A stretch of 64,000 nucleotides of DNA. It comes from Vitellaria paradoxa (Eukaryota; Streptophyta; Magnoliopsida; Ericales; Sapotaceae). Where the stretch lies: contig CM034236.1 in assembly GCA_019916065.1 (NCBI GenBank), positions 58,370,690 to 58,434,689 of the forward strand, in the 5' to 3' direction. The notes beneath the pieces are model-generated. The model was given only the letters and a program-made list of their open reading frames with translations, was not told where the DNA came from and did no database searches. The position numbers and the translations under genes were made by a program. Below are positions 1 to 10,354 of the stretch, in pieces (position 1 is the stretch's first letter; each line of letters starts with the position of its first letter).

Positions 1-1082
1 ATCTTGACAAAGTGCAAGACTTCCTCTATGAACTACATGAAAGGGTCTGTGGGGCGCATACTGGGGGCAGATCATTGGCCCACCGAGCAATTACACAAGG
101 GTATTGGTGGCCAAAGATGGGGTATGATGCTCAAGCCTATGTTCGGAGGTGCAAGAAATGCCAAAAGTTTACTCCCACATCTTACCAGCCTGCACAAGAA
201 CTCAGCCCGCTGACCAGTCCTTGGCCATTCGCTCAATGGGGGCTCGACATTGTTGGACCCCTGCCTACTGCTTCGGGAAATAGAAAGTTTTTAGTGGTCG
301 GCACTGACTACTTCACTAAATGGGTGGAAGCAAAACCTTTGGCCCACATCAGAGATGCTGATACCATTCGATTTGTTTGGAAGAACATCATTACCAGGTA
401 TGGCATCCCTAGGACACTTATTTCCGACAATGGGACGCAATTTGACAGTGCCCCGTTTAAGTAGTATTGTTCTAGATATGGAATCAAAAATATTTATTCG
501 ACACCAGCTTACCCCCATAGTAATGGTCAAGCCGAAGCTACAAACAAGGTCATTCTCAGTGGTATCAAGAAAAGACTGGAAGCAGCAAAAGGGAAGTGGG
601 TAGATGAATTGCCGTCAGTACTGTGGACATACTGAACAACCCCTAGAAGATCAACTGGAGAATCTCCCTTCTCTCTAGCTTATGGAGTTGAAGCTATCAT
701 TCCGCTGGAGGTTGGCATGCCGAGCATCAAGACTCTAGCCTTTGATAAAGGAGAGAATGATAAAGTCATGGCGGTGAGTCTACATCTGATTGATGAAAAA
801 AGGGAACTGGCCACACTAAGGTTAGCCAACTACCAGCAAGAGACAAGGAAGAAATTTAATAAAGGGGTCAGACATAGAGAATTCAGCACTGGCGACTGGG
901 TGTTGAGAAAATTGATGGGGAGCAGGAAAGATCAAACCGAAGGAAAGCTTGGAGCCAATTGGGAAGGACCATTCCTTATCTCGGAGGTGCTCGGCAACGA
1001 TGCTTACATGTTAACTGACATGGAAGGAAAGCCGATCAAAAGACCGTGGACTATAGCCCATTTAAAGTTGTATTATCACTAA
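1..1082 (+). pseudogene. Ty3/gypsy retroelement pol, integrase end (broken, 5' partial)
   Basis: The frame is open from the window edge and ends at TAA 1080-1082. It reads as the C-terminal part of a retroelement polyprotein. First comes an integrase zinc-binding segment (two His, then CKKC near 156-167). The catalytic core follows, with Asp in DIVGP (about 246-260), Asp in SDNGTQF (about 424-444) and Glu in NGQAEA (about 526-543). A C-terminal domain with a GPF motif ends at LKLYYH, and no chromodomain is visible. Two in-frame stops break it: TAG at 462-464 and TGA at 633-635. Flanking blocks match the family in the same frame, so these are point mutations, not introns. Integrase normally inserts the element cDNA into the host chromosome. 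The antisense gene and repeat spacer downstream place the element in the Tat lineage (inference). Gag, protease and RT lie outside the window. Confidence 0.9.
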
Positions 1083-2519
1083 TATTGTTGTACATTTATT
1101 GTTAAAGACTTTGTACATTCGTTGAAAAGCCATTCTTTTGTGTAAGTAAATAAAGCAAGTTCAAAAGCTTGAGACAATTACCTGTTTAATAGAAAGATGC
1201 CACACCTCTTTCGGTAGTGGTTCAAAAAGGAGCCATGCTCGGCTTCCCGAGCGTTGGTGCAGAAAGATGCCACATCCCTTTGGATGTCGGTTTAGTCCTG
1301 GTTTATTTATCGACCAGGTGTTCTCTTTAAACTGGGATTCAATTCCCCAGTTTTCTAAAAAGGATTATCAAAAGGAGCCACACTCGGCTTGCCGAACGTT
1401 GGTACATTCTTGGTTTATTAATTGACCAGGTGTTCTCTTTAAACTGGGATTCAATTCCCCAGTTTTCTGAAAAAGATTATCAAAAGGAGCCACGCTCAGC
1501 TTGCCGAATATTGGTACATTCCTGGTTTATTAACTGACCAGGTGTTCTCTTTAAACTGGGATTCAATTCCCTAGTTTTCTGAAAAGGATTATCAAAAGGA
1601 GCCACGCTCGGCTTGTCGAACGTTGGTACATTCCTGGTTTATTAACTGACCAGGTGTTCTCTTTAAATTGGGATTCAATTCCCCAAATTTTTTAAAACGA
1701 TTATCAAAAAGGAGCCACGCTCGGTCCTCCGGGCGTTGGTATAGTCCTGGTTTATTTACCAACCAGGTATTCTCTTTAAACTGGGACTCAATCTCCCGGT
1801 TCTCTGAAAAGGAATATCAAAAAGGAACCATGCTCGGCTTGCCGACCATTGTTACAGAAAGAATCCGCATCATTTCTGATGTTGGCCCAATCCTGGTTTA
1901 TTTATTGACCAGACACGTTCTTTAAGCCGAAATTCAATTCCTTGGTTTATTGATTGGAAAGGATAGAAGCCACGCTCAGTTTGCCTAGCGTTGGTACAAT
2001 GGAAGCAAAAGCTCTCACAACACAAAGAATCATCTCAAAGAAGCTCGGCGTTGATGTGCAAAAGCCCTCATATCATAAAGATTCACTTCTCCAATGCTCG
2101 GCATAGAATTGAAAAGTGAAATTTTACCAAAAGGTAGATTCCTCCGTTGTTATATGAATGCTGGAGGACAGCCGAGCTCATTGAGGTATGTGAAATTTAT
2201 TAAAGTTATATCTCTTTAGCAAAAGCTTGAAGTTACTTGATGAAAAACAAACTATTACTTGAACTTGTTATCCTCGAAAGACTTGATGTTTAAAGCATTT
2301 CTGTTAAATTTTATGATTGCTTGATTATTGGTACAAATTCATTTAAAGTACATACTTCAACACAAGCATAAAACATATAAATAGAAAGGTAGACTCCCAA
2401 TGGGAAAAAGCGACAATGAGAACAATCCAAAAGCTTTTATTATGTATTTTAGAGTACAGTTACAGTATACTTTACATAACTGTCAACTGAAGAGGCTATC
2501 CTAAACTTAAGGCGAGGCA
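1083..2519 (+). other. Retroelement spacer between pol and antisense gene
   Basis: This is non-coding internal sequence of the Tat-type element, between the pol stop and the 3' end of the antisense gene. Its first two thirds are a degenerate tandem array (listed separately). The rest, about 2000-2519, is unique and AT-rich with no ORF I can support. Long repeat-bearing 3' spacers are typical of Tat/Ogre elements. Confidence 0.7.
1229..1995 (+). repeat. ~112-bp tandem repeat array, six to seven units
   Basis: Each unit carries GGAGCCACGCTCGGCTTGCC, then a GTTGGTACATTCCTGG-like block, a GACCAGGTGTTCTC block and an AATTCCCCAGTTTTC block. Unit starts fall near 1229, 1374, 1487, 1598, 1710, 1823 and 1966. 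Spacing is 111-114 in the middle and about 143 at the two ends, so the edge units carry extra sequence. Divergence between units is modest. Confidence 0.85.
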
Positions 2520-5390
2520 TTAACACTTATTATAAGGGTTTGTAGCTATTTCGTATGAAAATACATCAAGGTACTCTTCGGCTGCACTTCCTATAACTTC
2601 GTCAGCAACCAAGTCAAGGTATTCTTCAATCAGTTCATCAACAGTTCTAAAGAAGTAAAGACATAAAAAACAAAGCAAGATTAGAAAAGACTGGAGTATT
2701 CTCATTCATTCAAAGTCAAAAGCTTTACATAGTCCATCACGTTTTTACATCTAAATGGAATAAAAAGAAAAAAAAAACACTAAAACTAAGGGGCTCACTT
2801 CTCTCCCTCCTTAGTCGGATCACTCTCCACAACTAGATCAATTTGTTTAGGTGCTTGGGAGGTGTCCTTCTGGGAACTATCCACCTCAACCTCCCCTTCG
2901 TCAATGGTTTTTTCGGCAGTTTGAATTGAAGGAGTTTGAGGTAGACGTTCAAAACTAAACTGAGGAGCTAGACGTTCTGGATCAGGATAAGGGACCTCTG
3001 TGTATATAGGGTTGGTGTGATCGATGTTGTTCTTCTTCATTGCAGCTTCCCAACCCTCAAGGAAGAAATAATTATGAGCGTCCCTCATCTGTTCCACGCA
3101 GTCATTTATTTGAGCCTCTACATCAGCCTTGGCTTTCTCCTCGGCTCCTCGGAGGACAGTTTCTTTTTCTTCCAGAGCCCAAGTTTTAAGTGTGAGCTCT
3201 GCTCGGAGGTTGGCAAGCTCCTACTTCGATTTGCTCTGCTCGGCCCTGGAAATCTCCAACTCCTTCAAAAGAATCTCTTGCTCAGCCTTTGAGGAGGATA
3301 ATTCAATCTTGGCTTTGGAGAGTTTGCCCTTGACCCCCAGTAGCTCTTCGTCCTTATGGAGCAGGATTTTGTCCATGGACTCCACACGAGCTTTCCTTCC
3401 TGCTACTTGGCCAAGGGTAGTATTAAGTTGATGCTCGAGCTCTTTCTTCTTATCTCGAAGCTGGTTTCTCTCTTTTGCCAGAGCGTCATTGCTGGATTGG
3501 AGATTCTTCTTCTCCTTTTCTAAGGTCCTCACATTTGCTTTTAGCTCTTTTATGTCTGAACTATCCTGCTCGGCTCTGGCTTCGAAGGTCTGGCTCCGAG
3601 CAATCAACTCCATTGCATAGAGAGAAGTCTGTAGAAAGAACAGAGAGTTAGAAAGAGCATAACGGCAAAAGGATGTGCAGAAAGGAACATCATTACACTT
3701 ACAGAAATGGCATTCTTCATTAAAGTCTTGTGGATGTCCTCCGTTTTATTTTTCCTTGTAGTGTGGACATCCCAAGGAGGGAGGACACCTTTGAGATACT
3801 CCTCGGCATGATTGAAAGCTGTATCTTGGATGGTGAAGGGTCGGCCCTGAGGGAACTCAAGGCTGGAAATGAGGATTTGTGGGACGAATGCAGGGGAGTC
3901 TCGAACCGGATTGGCTGGGTACTCGATGGCAAGAGGCACAGGCCCAATCGGCTGAGAAGGCAATGGCTCAGAGGTATTGGATGGCACATCTGGCACGTCC
4001 TTGGAAGGTGCTACCCCCTTTCCAGTAGTCTCCTTGGGCTATTTTGGTTGCTCGCCAACCTGAACCGCTTCTGTGGCCAGCGTTTTGGCCTTTTTTTGCT
4101 CAGGGGGACCAGAGGGCTTTTTCCGAGCTGCCTCATCCTCCTTCCCATTTTCCATTTGTACCTTCAGTATTTGTTCAGCAGTTGTAGGAGTAGGGGCCTT
4201 CCCCTCATCAAACTTTCTTTTGCCAGTGGCTTTCTGCTCGTCGGCTTTCTTCTTTTTGGCCTCCTCGACCCTTTGCTCTTTGGCCTTCGCCATGGCAAGC
4301 TTTTTGTAATCGATCTTTGGGGCCATGTCTCTTCCCTCTTCCTCTTCCGGACTTGAGAAGTATTCGAAGGCTGGGGGTGGTTCAACTTCTTCTTTTTCTT
4401 CTTCTTCCTCCTCCTCGTCCAAAAGAACGAGTCTCCGTCTCCTAGGTTGTTCGGCGGGGATAGGAATCACTGCTTCTGCAGCTGGAGCTTGTTTAGCAAC
4501 CAGTGGGAGAGCAAATGGAGGAGGGCGAACCCACTCTGGGTGTTTCAGCGCGTAGAAGTTCTCTTTTTCGTCAGCAGTAGCCTTGAACCACCACTGGAGT
4601 CGCCTGATTGCTTCCGAGGTTGCAAAACCTTGAAGGGGAGCAATGAACGTTTGATGAGTAGGGGTGAAGTTGAACAGGATAGGGACTGCTCTGGCAAATG
4701 GGTAAAGATCAGGACCTCCAAGGAATTTGAACACCTGTTTGAGATGATCTTTGTCAGCACGAATGCCAGTGGCCCAGAACTTCTTTGCTTGGTCGGCTGC
4801 ATAGATATCAAATCAAATAGTTAGTGTGCTTCCAAAAAATCAGAAGTCAAAGAAGAGTAAGAACTGGTAGCATTCGAAATCAACCAACCTAGGCCCAAAA
4901 AAACCAGAGGGATGATTGGATAACGATCTTCGTCTGGATCGTGTGTCCAGTGACCCGTGACGACGCACATGTCACTTTCTGACTTAATCGTATCAGGCAG
5001 CATATGGACCAAGGCTTTTTCTGGTCGGGATTTCAGATACCACCTGTTCTCATCCTTCTTCACCTTCTGGATAGAGTAACAGTAAAGAAGATCCTACTCG
5101 AAAATGTGGAATCCGTATCGTCTATTTATCTCTATTACCCCATTGACTATCCTGTAGAAGTTGTGGATAAGATTCTTAGGGCCGAGGTCTAAGATACTCA
5201 TCATAGAGCGAAGAAAATGGTGTAGGGGGAACCTAAGGCCACCTTCAGTGATGGCTGCTATGGGGAATTCCCCTGTTGCGCGCTCGCCTTCTTCGGCGAG
5301 CTTGATGTTTACATTTTGGGGGATTTGGTATTTCTCCTTAAAAACCTTAATTTTTTCCTCAGAGATGAGCTCGTTTGCGAGTCTACCCAT
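2520..5390 (-). pseudogene. Spliced antisense gene (aORF) of Tat-type retroelement, broken
   Basis: It runs antisense to pol. My model has four exons: 5390-4889, 4796-3703, 3628-2799 and 2646-2520. Introns are GT-AG and the phases match (1, 0, 2), giving 851 codons including the stop. Exon 1 contains a GGLRFPLHHFLR segment typical of the plant Transposase_28 'putative gypsy type transposon' domain. Exon 2 holds a second folded block (FKFLGGPDLYPFARAVP), then a Lys/Glu-rich charged region. Exon 3 is a long coiled coil (about 3610-3100 on the minus strand) with an acidic tail. Three in-frame TAG codons interrupt it: 5096-5094, 4041-4039 and 3223-3221. Reading continues in the same frame after each. 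Such antisense genes are known in Tat elements and their role is unknown. The donor of intron 1 (GTTGG) is weak; the other junctions look ordinary. Confidence 0.8.
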
Positions 5391-5878
5391 AATGAAAGGT
5401 TTAAGATGGAAAGGATTAACTCACCAGGAACGAAGATCGACGAGAGGGATGAAAGCTCGAGAAGATGAAGACTCAGAGGAAAAGAAGCAAAGGAAATCTG
5501 ATGGCTCGAATCGCGGAAAGGAAGTAAAGAAGATGAACCCAGTATATATGTATATGTGTGTATCTATGGGGGCAATTGAAGCGTTACCAATGAAAAGGCA
5601 GCGAGCGGCAAAAATGACATTTATTACCGCCCCAATTTTCAAATTTCTGACCACTCACGTTTTAACACCCCGGATTTGGGGATCCGCGTAAGCGGCGCGG
5701 CAGATGAAAAGCTGAAAGGGCACTACGCGTGTCATTACGAGGAGAGAGAAGAGTCCAATCAGATTTGAAGCGCGTCAGGAGGATGCTAAACGATAAATTA
5801 CGTGGGGAAGATTGAAGGATCAGTAAGATAAGGTTCCTCTGCTCTGCTACTCTGCTCGGAAAATATCTTTTTCCAACC
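5391..5878 (-). promoter_or_regulatory. Likely leader/promoter region of the antisense gene
   Basis: This lies between the antisense ATG at 5390 and the polypurine tract. On the minus strand a TATA-like TATATAC run sits at about 5541-5558, roughly 150 bases upstream of the ATG. A GTGAGT donor-like site near 5424 could mark a short leader intron. The functional assignment is inference from position. Confidence 0.35.
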
Positions 5879-5893
5879 AGAGTGGGGGCAAAA
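5879..5893 (+). other. Polypurine tract of the LTR element
   Basis: The purine-rich run AGAGTGGGGGCAAAA directly precedes an LTR start of the form TGTTGGGC. This is the usual plus-strand primer site, and the abutting TG confirms the boundary. Confidence 0.8.
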
Positions 5894-6830
5894 TGTTGGG
5901 CAAAATAATACTTAGATGTACGAATGCCGAACAAGTGTAGTCAAGGTGCCACGTGGCCCAGTGCCGAGCATATATGTGTGAGCCACATAGTCATTCGCTG
6001 AGCACGTTGCATCATGACACGTGGCGTTCCGCCGAACAGCTAATTGATGGCACGAGAGTTCCACGTGAGTGTTATACACGAACACACGTCTTAAGGTTAA
6101 TATTCCAAAGGATACCTTGAACCTCAGCACCTATGAATAGTGTGTTGCTACGTGGCTATAGCCGAGGACCTCAATAGCTAGTTTGTTTGGCCCATCGATT
6201 GGCGGCTAGTAAATGTTGGGCCTGGGACCCACATCCTTAAAGAGGACTCATAACCATAAATGCACCGTAGTTATGACTGAACTGGGTATTTATCTTTGAG
6301 GAAGTAACTAAGCAGTTCATTTCGTTATGAGTAGTTGACGGATGTGACAGGAAGACAGTTTGACCCTGAAATTCTGGTTGTATTGCCGTGTTAAACCACC
6401 AAAAGCATTAAATGAAAGGCATGGTGTATTAAATGAACGGGAAATGCATTTAAAGCAAGGAAGGAAAAAAGGAACACGGAAGCGTGGATGATGTCAAATC
6501 GCAGGTATACTTTATTTATTATTCAAGTTACTATAAATGGGACATTCCACTGAACAATGCAGGTAAACTGACTATTGCCAACTTAAGCTTTTACTCATTT
6601 CTTTTCTGAAAAGCTTCCTTCTTTGAGTGACTTGCTGACTTAAGCATCGAAGGGTTTTCCGGCCAGAGTCCTCCACTTCGACCGTAACCTTTCTTTCTGT
6701 ATTTGTTCGGCAGGTCGTCGATTGTATTTTCGGTTGGCGTGGTCAGCAGTTCTGGTGATATTTTTTGCTGCCGAACAGTATATATGCTCATAGTACTTGA
6801 TTGCACTTGAAAAGTGCTATTACAAACTCC
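5894..6830 (+). mobile_element. 3' LTR of the Tat-type element
   Basis: It starts with TGTTGGGC directly after the polypurine tract. A TATA box (CTATAAATGG, 6531-6540) divides U3 from R/U5. The right end is uncertain: a TTACA end at 6824 fits the TG...CA rule, but any end between about 6820 and 6900 is possible. The 5' LTR lies outside the window, so no pair comparison could be made. Confidence 0.65.
6531..6540 (+). promoter_or_regulatory. TATA box in the LTR
   Basis: CTATAAATGG lies in the 3' LTR, at a position expected for the RNA polymerase II promoter of the element. Confidence 0.55.
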
Positions 6831-7533
6831 ACTTTTGTATAACTTTTGATGCATTTAAGTAGTTTATTTTGAAGTTTTATTATTATTTTATTAATTGCAG
6901 GTAAAAGGGTAAAATAAGTGAGATTAGCAATGATGAAAGTGGCTGCCGAGGAGAGAAAAATGGTCCGAAGTTCAAGATGGTTGAAGTGGTGTGTAGCTCA
7001 AGTTCCAGCCGAAGCCTAAATCCATCATCTTCGAGGTCAAAAACGCATTGGAAGTTGAAGACAGCAAGCTGTCAGAAGCAAGACACAAATTGAAGAGGAA
7101 GTACACTGTGGTCCGGACCCCCCCACGAATGGTCCGGACCCCCCCACTATAAATATGTAGCTTTGACGGCAGAAAAGAGAACTTTTCACCTACGCTTTTC
7201 TCTGTAGTTTTAGGTTAGTTTTTCTTTGAAATAGAGTAGCTTTGAGAGATTTTTATAGTTCGTGTAATGTTTTTACGGATTTACGAAGCCTTCGTAGTTT
7301 TCATTACAGCCGTAGTCGTTCAATACGTAGTTTCAGAGTTGCTTGCCGTGTAAGTTGAATTTCGTTTCGTTAATTTAATATATGATTTATTATTTTCTAG
7401 TGGTAGATCTAATGTTTATGCTTACGTTTATTGATTTCGTTTTGTTTAAAATCATGCTAGCGTAGAAACCCTAGTTCTTGATTCAACGAATCAAGAAAGG
7501 GTAGTTTACTCTGATCTATGGGATGTACGTAAA

Positions 7534-7637
7534 CCCTTCGCGGAGTTACGAAAGCTCATGCGTAGGGGTCTACAACTTTGAGACGTTTGCGTAGACCCTT
7601 CGTATGGTTTGCGAAAGCTCATGCGTAGGGATCTACA
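7534..7637 (+). repeat. ~62-bp direct repeat, two copies
   Basis: Two copies contain an ACCCTTCG block and then CGAAAGCTCATGCGTAGGG and TCTAC, one ending near 7573 and the other near 7636. Confidence 0.7.
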
Positions 7638-7660
7638 CTTTTTAAAACCTAATTCAGTTC

Positions 7661-8065
7661 TTTCAAAAACTTTCGAAAAAGAAAACCTTTGACTATATTC
7701 TCTGTAATTACTGGTAAAGGTTTTCGATTAAAATTTTCTTAATAATTTTGAAAAACTGAAAATTCAGATTTTGAATCCTAATTTGAATTAGTTTATTTCA
7801 AAAACTTTCGAAAACGAAAACCTTTGACTATATTATCTGTAATCACTGATAAAGGTTTTCGATTAAAATTTTCTTAATAACTTTGGATAAACTAGAAGAA
7901 TTGGATTTGAATCCGAATTTGAATAGGATTGTTTGAAAACCCTTCGAAAACAGAAGTTTTTTACTATATTCTCTGTAATCACTGGTAAAAACTTTTGATT
8001 AAAACTTTCTCAATAATTTTTGGAACAAATCTTAATTTAGGTTTTAACGCAAGTATTACAATTCA
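7661..8065 (+). repeat. 135-bp tandem repeat, three copies
   Basis: Copies begin near 7661, 7796 and 7931. Each has an AACTTTCGAAAA block, an ACTATATTCTCTGTAAT block, and its near-complement AAGGTTTTCGATTAAAA. Every unit can therefore fold on itself. The third copy is the most diverged. Confidence 0.8.
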
Positions 8066-8691
8066 TCCCATAGTGAAGACGTAAACTACCCGGAATTGAT
8101 AGTTGGATCAAGGACTTCTTAAATTTATTTTTTCTTAATTGAATTGCCTTCGGTTGATTTAATTTAAGTAATTACATTATAGTTTTTATATTAGATTATT
8201 TTGAAGCGCATTTAAATTAGGAAAAATCCTTTTAGCTAATATTTAATTCCTTGAAATCAAAAATCAAAAATTAAATTGCTGAAATTTTGTTAATAGGTTG
8301 TTAAGTTGTTTTAATTTGAATTTTAAATTTGCAAAACCCTAGGAATTAGTTTTAATTAATCTTCAACTTAGTTTACATCCAAATTTAGGATTTCTATTTT
8401 AACCTAGAAACTAAATAACGTAGACTCCCTGTGAATTCGATCTCGGACTCACCGAGTTAAAATTATACCGTACACTCTTACACTTAGGGGTTAATTTAGA
8501 CACACTTTGCGGTCAGTACTATATATATACTTGACGTATAAATGATTAAGAATCCCAAGACAAGTTGACAGCCCACTACCAAGGCAAAAGGTGATTGCAT
8601 GGCATCGATGTGTGACCTATTAGACAGGTAGAACGTCTTATCTGTAAGCTAGCTTTATACGTCTTGTCGATGTCCGAGCAAAGCAGACTAC

Positions 8692-9068
8692 ATAGGAAGC
8701 GGGGGGGCTAACATCGATAAACGATTCCACATATTCGTGAAAAGTTTAATCACAATTATTACCAAAGTGCTTTCTAAGCCACCGATAGTGGCTGACACTT
8801 TAATTGGGAGCTTTATTCCCACGGCTGGGCATAATATCTACCAACTTTTTTTTTGTTTGGGGGGGGGGGGGGGGGGGGGCGAAACCGTAGCTTTCTCACC
8901 GATTATTAGAATTATACTAAATGTTTTAGATTTTATGACTAAAAGATTTAAAATATAAGTAGAAGCAAACTGCCAAAAAAAAAAAAAAAAAATTATTGAG
9001 ACGTGCGGCCAGCATTCGCTGTCCGCGGGCTAACATCGTTTATCGATGTTAGCCCCCCCGCTTCCTAT
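8692..9068. repeat. Perfect 34-bp inverted repeat around 309 bp
   Basis: The left arm 8692-8725 and right arm 9035-9068 are exact reverse complements over 34 bases; the arm includes GCTAACATCGATAAACGAT. The right arm overlaps a second hairpin at about 9028-9056 (GGGCTAACATCG pairing with CGATGTTAGCCC). The interior holds a 21-base G run (8859-8879) and an A run near 8974-8991. I see no ORF or recognisable transposase. Confidence 0.8.
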
Positions 9069-9288
9069 TCTAAACATCCACAGGCGTGAAAGGCGCGGAA
9101 CCCGACTTTAACGATTCCATTCTGACATATTCGTTTTGTATACGGCGGGCGGGGATGAGGTAGCCTACTTTCTCTCCGTACCTTGAAAAGTGTTAAAAAA
9201 TATATATTTTTTAATTTATTTTTGGTAAGTGTTCAAAAATACTCTTTTGATGTTACCACTAGAATGTCTTGTCAGCTGTCACCTCAAA

Positions 9289-9300
9289 CTATTTAAAAAT
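9289..9300 (+). promoter_or_regulatory. TATA-like box of the 9532 gene
   Basis: CTATTTAAAAAT lies about 240 bases upstream of the ATG at 9532. It is the best TATA candidate between 9069 and 9531, a stretch that otherwise holds only leader sequence. Confidence 0.4.
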
Positions 9301-9531
9301 TCGCACCCCCGTTGGCCTTTCTTTAGCAAGTCTCTCTCTTGACTTGACTCGATTCAGACTGTAAAAAGGAATCTATCCATGTGCACATTGAAATATTCTA
9401 ATTCAAGGACTTCAATGGAACCATGCCACAACTAGAAGCTCCATGTGACTCTTTTCTACAAACTTCCAATGCATCCTTATAAATGACCTTCCAGAACTTG
9501 AGGTATGAAGTGTAAAACCGTTTAGGTAAGA

Positions 9532-9858
9532 ATGGAGGCGAACCGAAACCGCAAGGGTTTCATTAAAGGGAAGCTGGTCATGTCTTTCCATCCCGCAGCC
9601 AAGCCTGCTCCGTCAGCCATGCCTTACCCTAGCAAGGTCAAGCCAACTCACTCTGCTGCTTCAAGCACCTCGGTGGGCTTCATCGAGAACCATGACTACG
9701 TAATACCACAGCCGAAACAGAAGGTTTCACTTGCCCCACCACCAGATCAAAATAAGTTTGAGAACCTCTATGGTACTGTGCCTCCAGATGAAGGTGTTGA
9801 TTTGAAGGCTGCAAGTTATATCTCTCGTGCTCATGAGCGTTTTACGTTAAACTCGTAA
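9532..9858 (+). CDS. Small plant-specific protein of unknown function (108 aa)
   Basis: A single-exon ORF of 108 residues runs from an ATG with an AAGAATGG context to TAA. The protein is basic at the N-terminus (RNRKGFIKGKL), then low-complexity and rich in Pro, Ser and Ala. The C-terminal half is more structured, with PQPKQKVSLAPPPDQNKFEN and AASYISRAHERF. There is no signal peptide or membrane segment. I recall uncharacterised plant proteins with this layout (basic FxxGKL start, Tyr-rich middle, AAxYI...ERF end), but I cannot assign a function. GC content is higher than in the flanks, which fits real coding. Possible poly(A) signals (AATAAT) lie near 10060. Confidence 0.75.
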   Translation: MEANRNRKGFIKGKLVMSFHPAAKPAPSAMPYPSKVKPTHSAASSTSVGFIENHDYVIPQPKQKVSLAPPPDQNKFENLYGTVPPDEGVDLKAASYISRAHERFTLNS

Positions 9859-10321
9859 CCTAAGAGAAGTCTCTTATTGCACTCAGTCTAGCTAGTAGAG
9901 TAGTTATAGTCTCGATCAGCCATTCTAGTATGTGGAAACATTGGTTGATTGGTAAGTGAAATTTTATCTTATATGTGTATTTGTTATATCTGCCATATTG
10001 TCCTAGCTAGGCTGCAGTGGTTAATTTGAGTCACTGTCTTATCCATGTTGTCCCCAATGAATAATAAATTTGATGATGTGACTCATTCAAAATATGGCAT
10101 TTATTTTATAAGTTCCGAAGACAGTTATTAGAACTGAGATGTTTAAAAGCTAAAATTCAGAAAGATTTATTCATATATTGCTATAAAGGATGCTGCCTTG
10201 AATCACAAAAAAGCTGCAATAATTATTATGTAGCGTAAGCTAGTTTTTGGTCCCGTACTGCCTTCAGATATACAATTCAATCAATATATTCCCAGGTGAG
10301 GAGGTGGCTTGCGAACCTAAG

Positions 10322-10354
<33 letters not shown>

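Larger units (their letters stand above)
6831..8691. repeat. Unassigned repetitive block, possibly a solo LTR
   Basis: There is no coding frame. A promoter-like stretch lies at 7100-7200: two copies of GGTCCGGACCCCCCCAC followed by CTATAAATATG at 7147-7157. After it come short direct repeats and a 135-bp tandem array (both listed). The segment at 8430-8460 (CTCCCTGTGAATTCGATCTC) resembles a motif I associate with LTR ends of other plant elements, but I cannot name the family. I found no clear TG...CA ends or target duplication, so the solo-LTR reading is only a suggestion. Confidence 0.35.

Noticed and set aside
3730..4356. Plus-strand ORF of 208 aa, hydrophobic
   Set aside because: It is the reverse of the Lys/Glu-rich coding of the antisense retroelement gene, which becomes Leu/Phe-rich on this strand.
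7661..8065. CRISPR-like spacing of repeats
   Set aside because: The 135-bp units are contiguous tandem repeats without unique spacers, in a eukaryotic genome.
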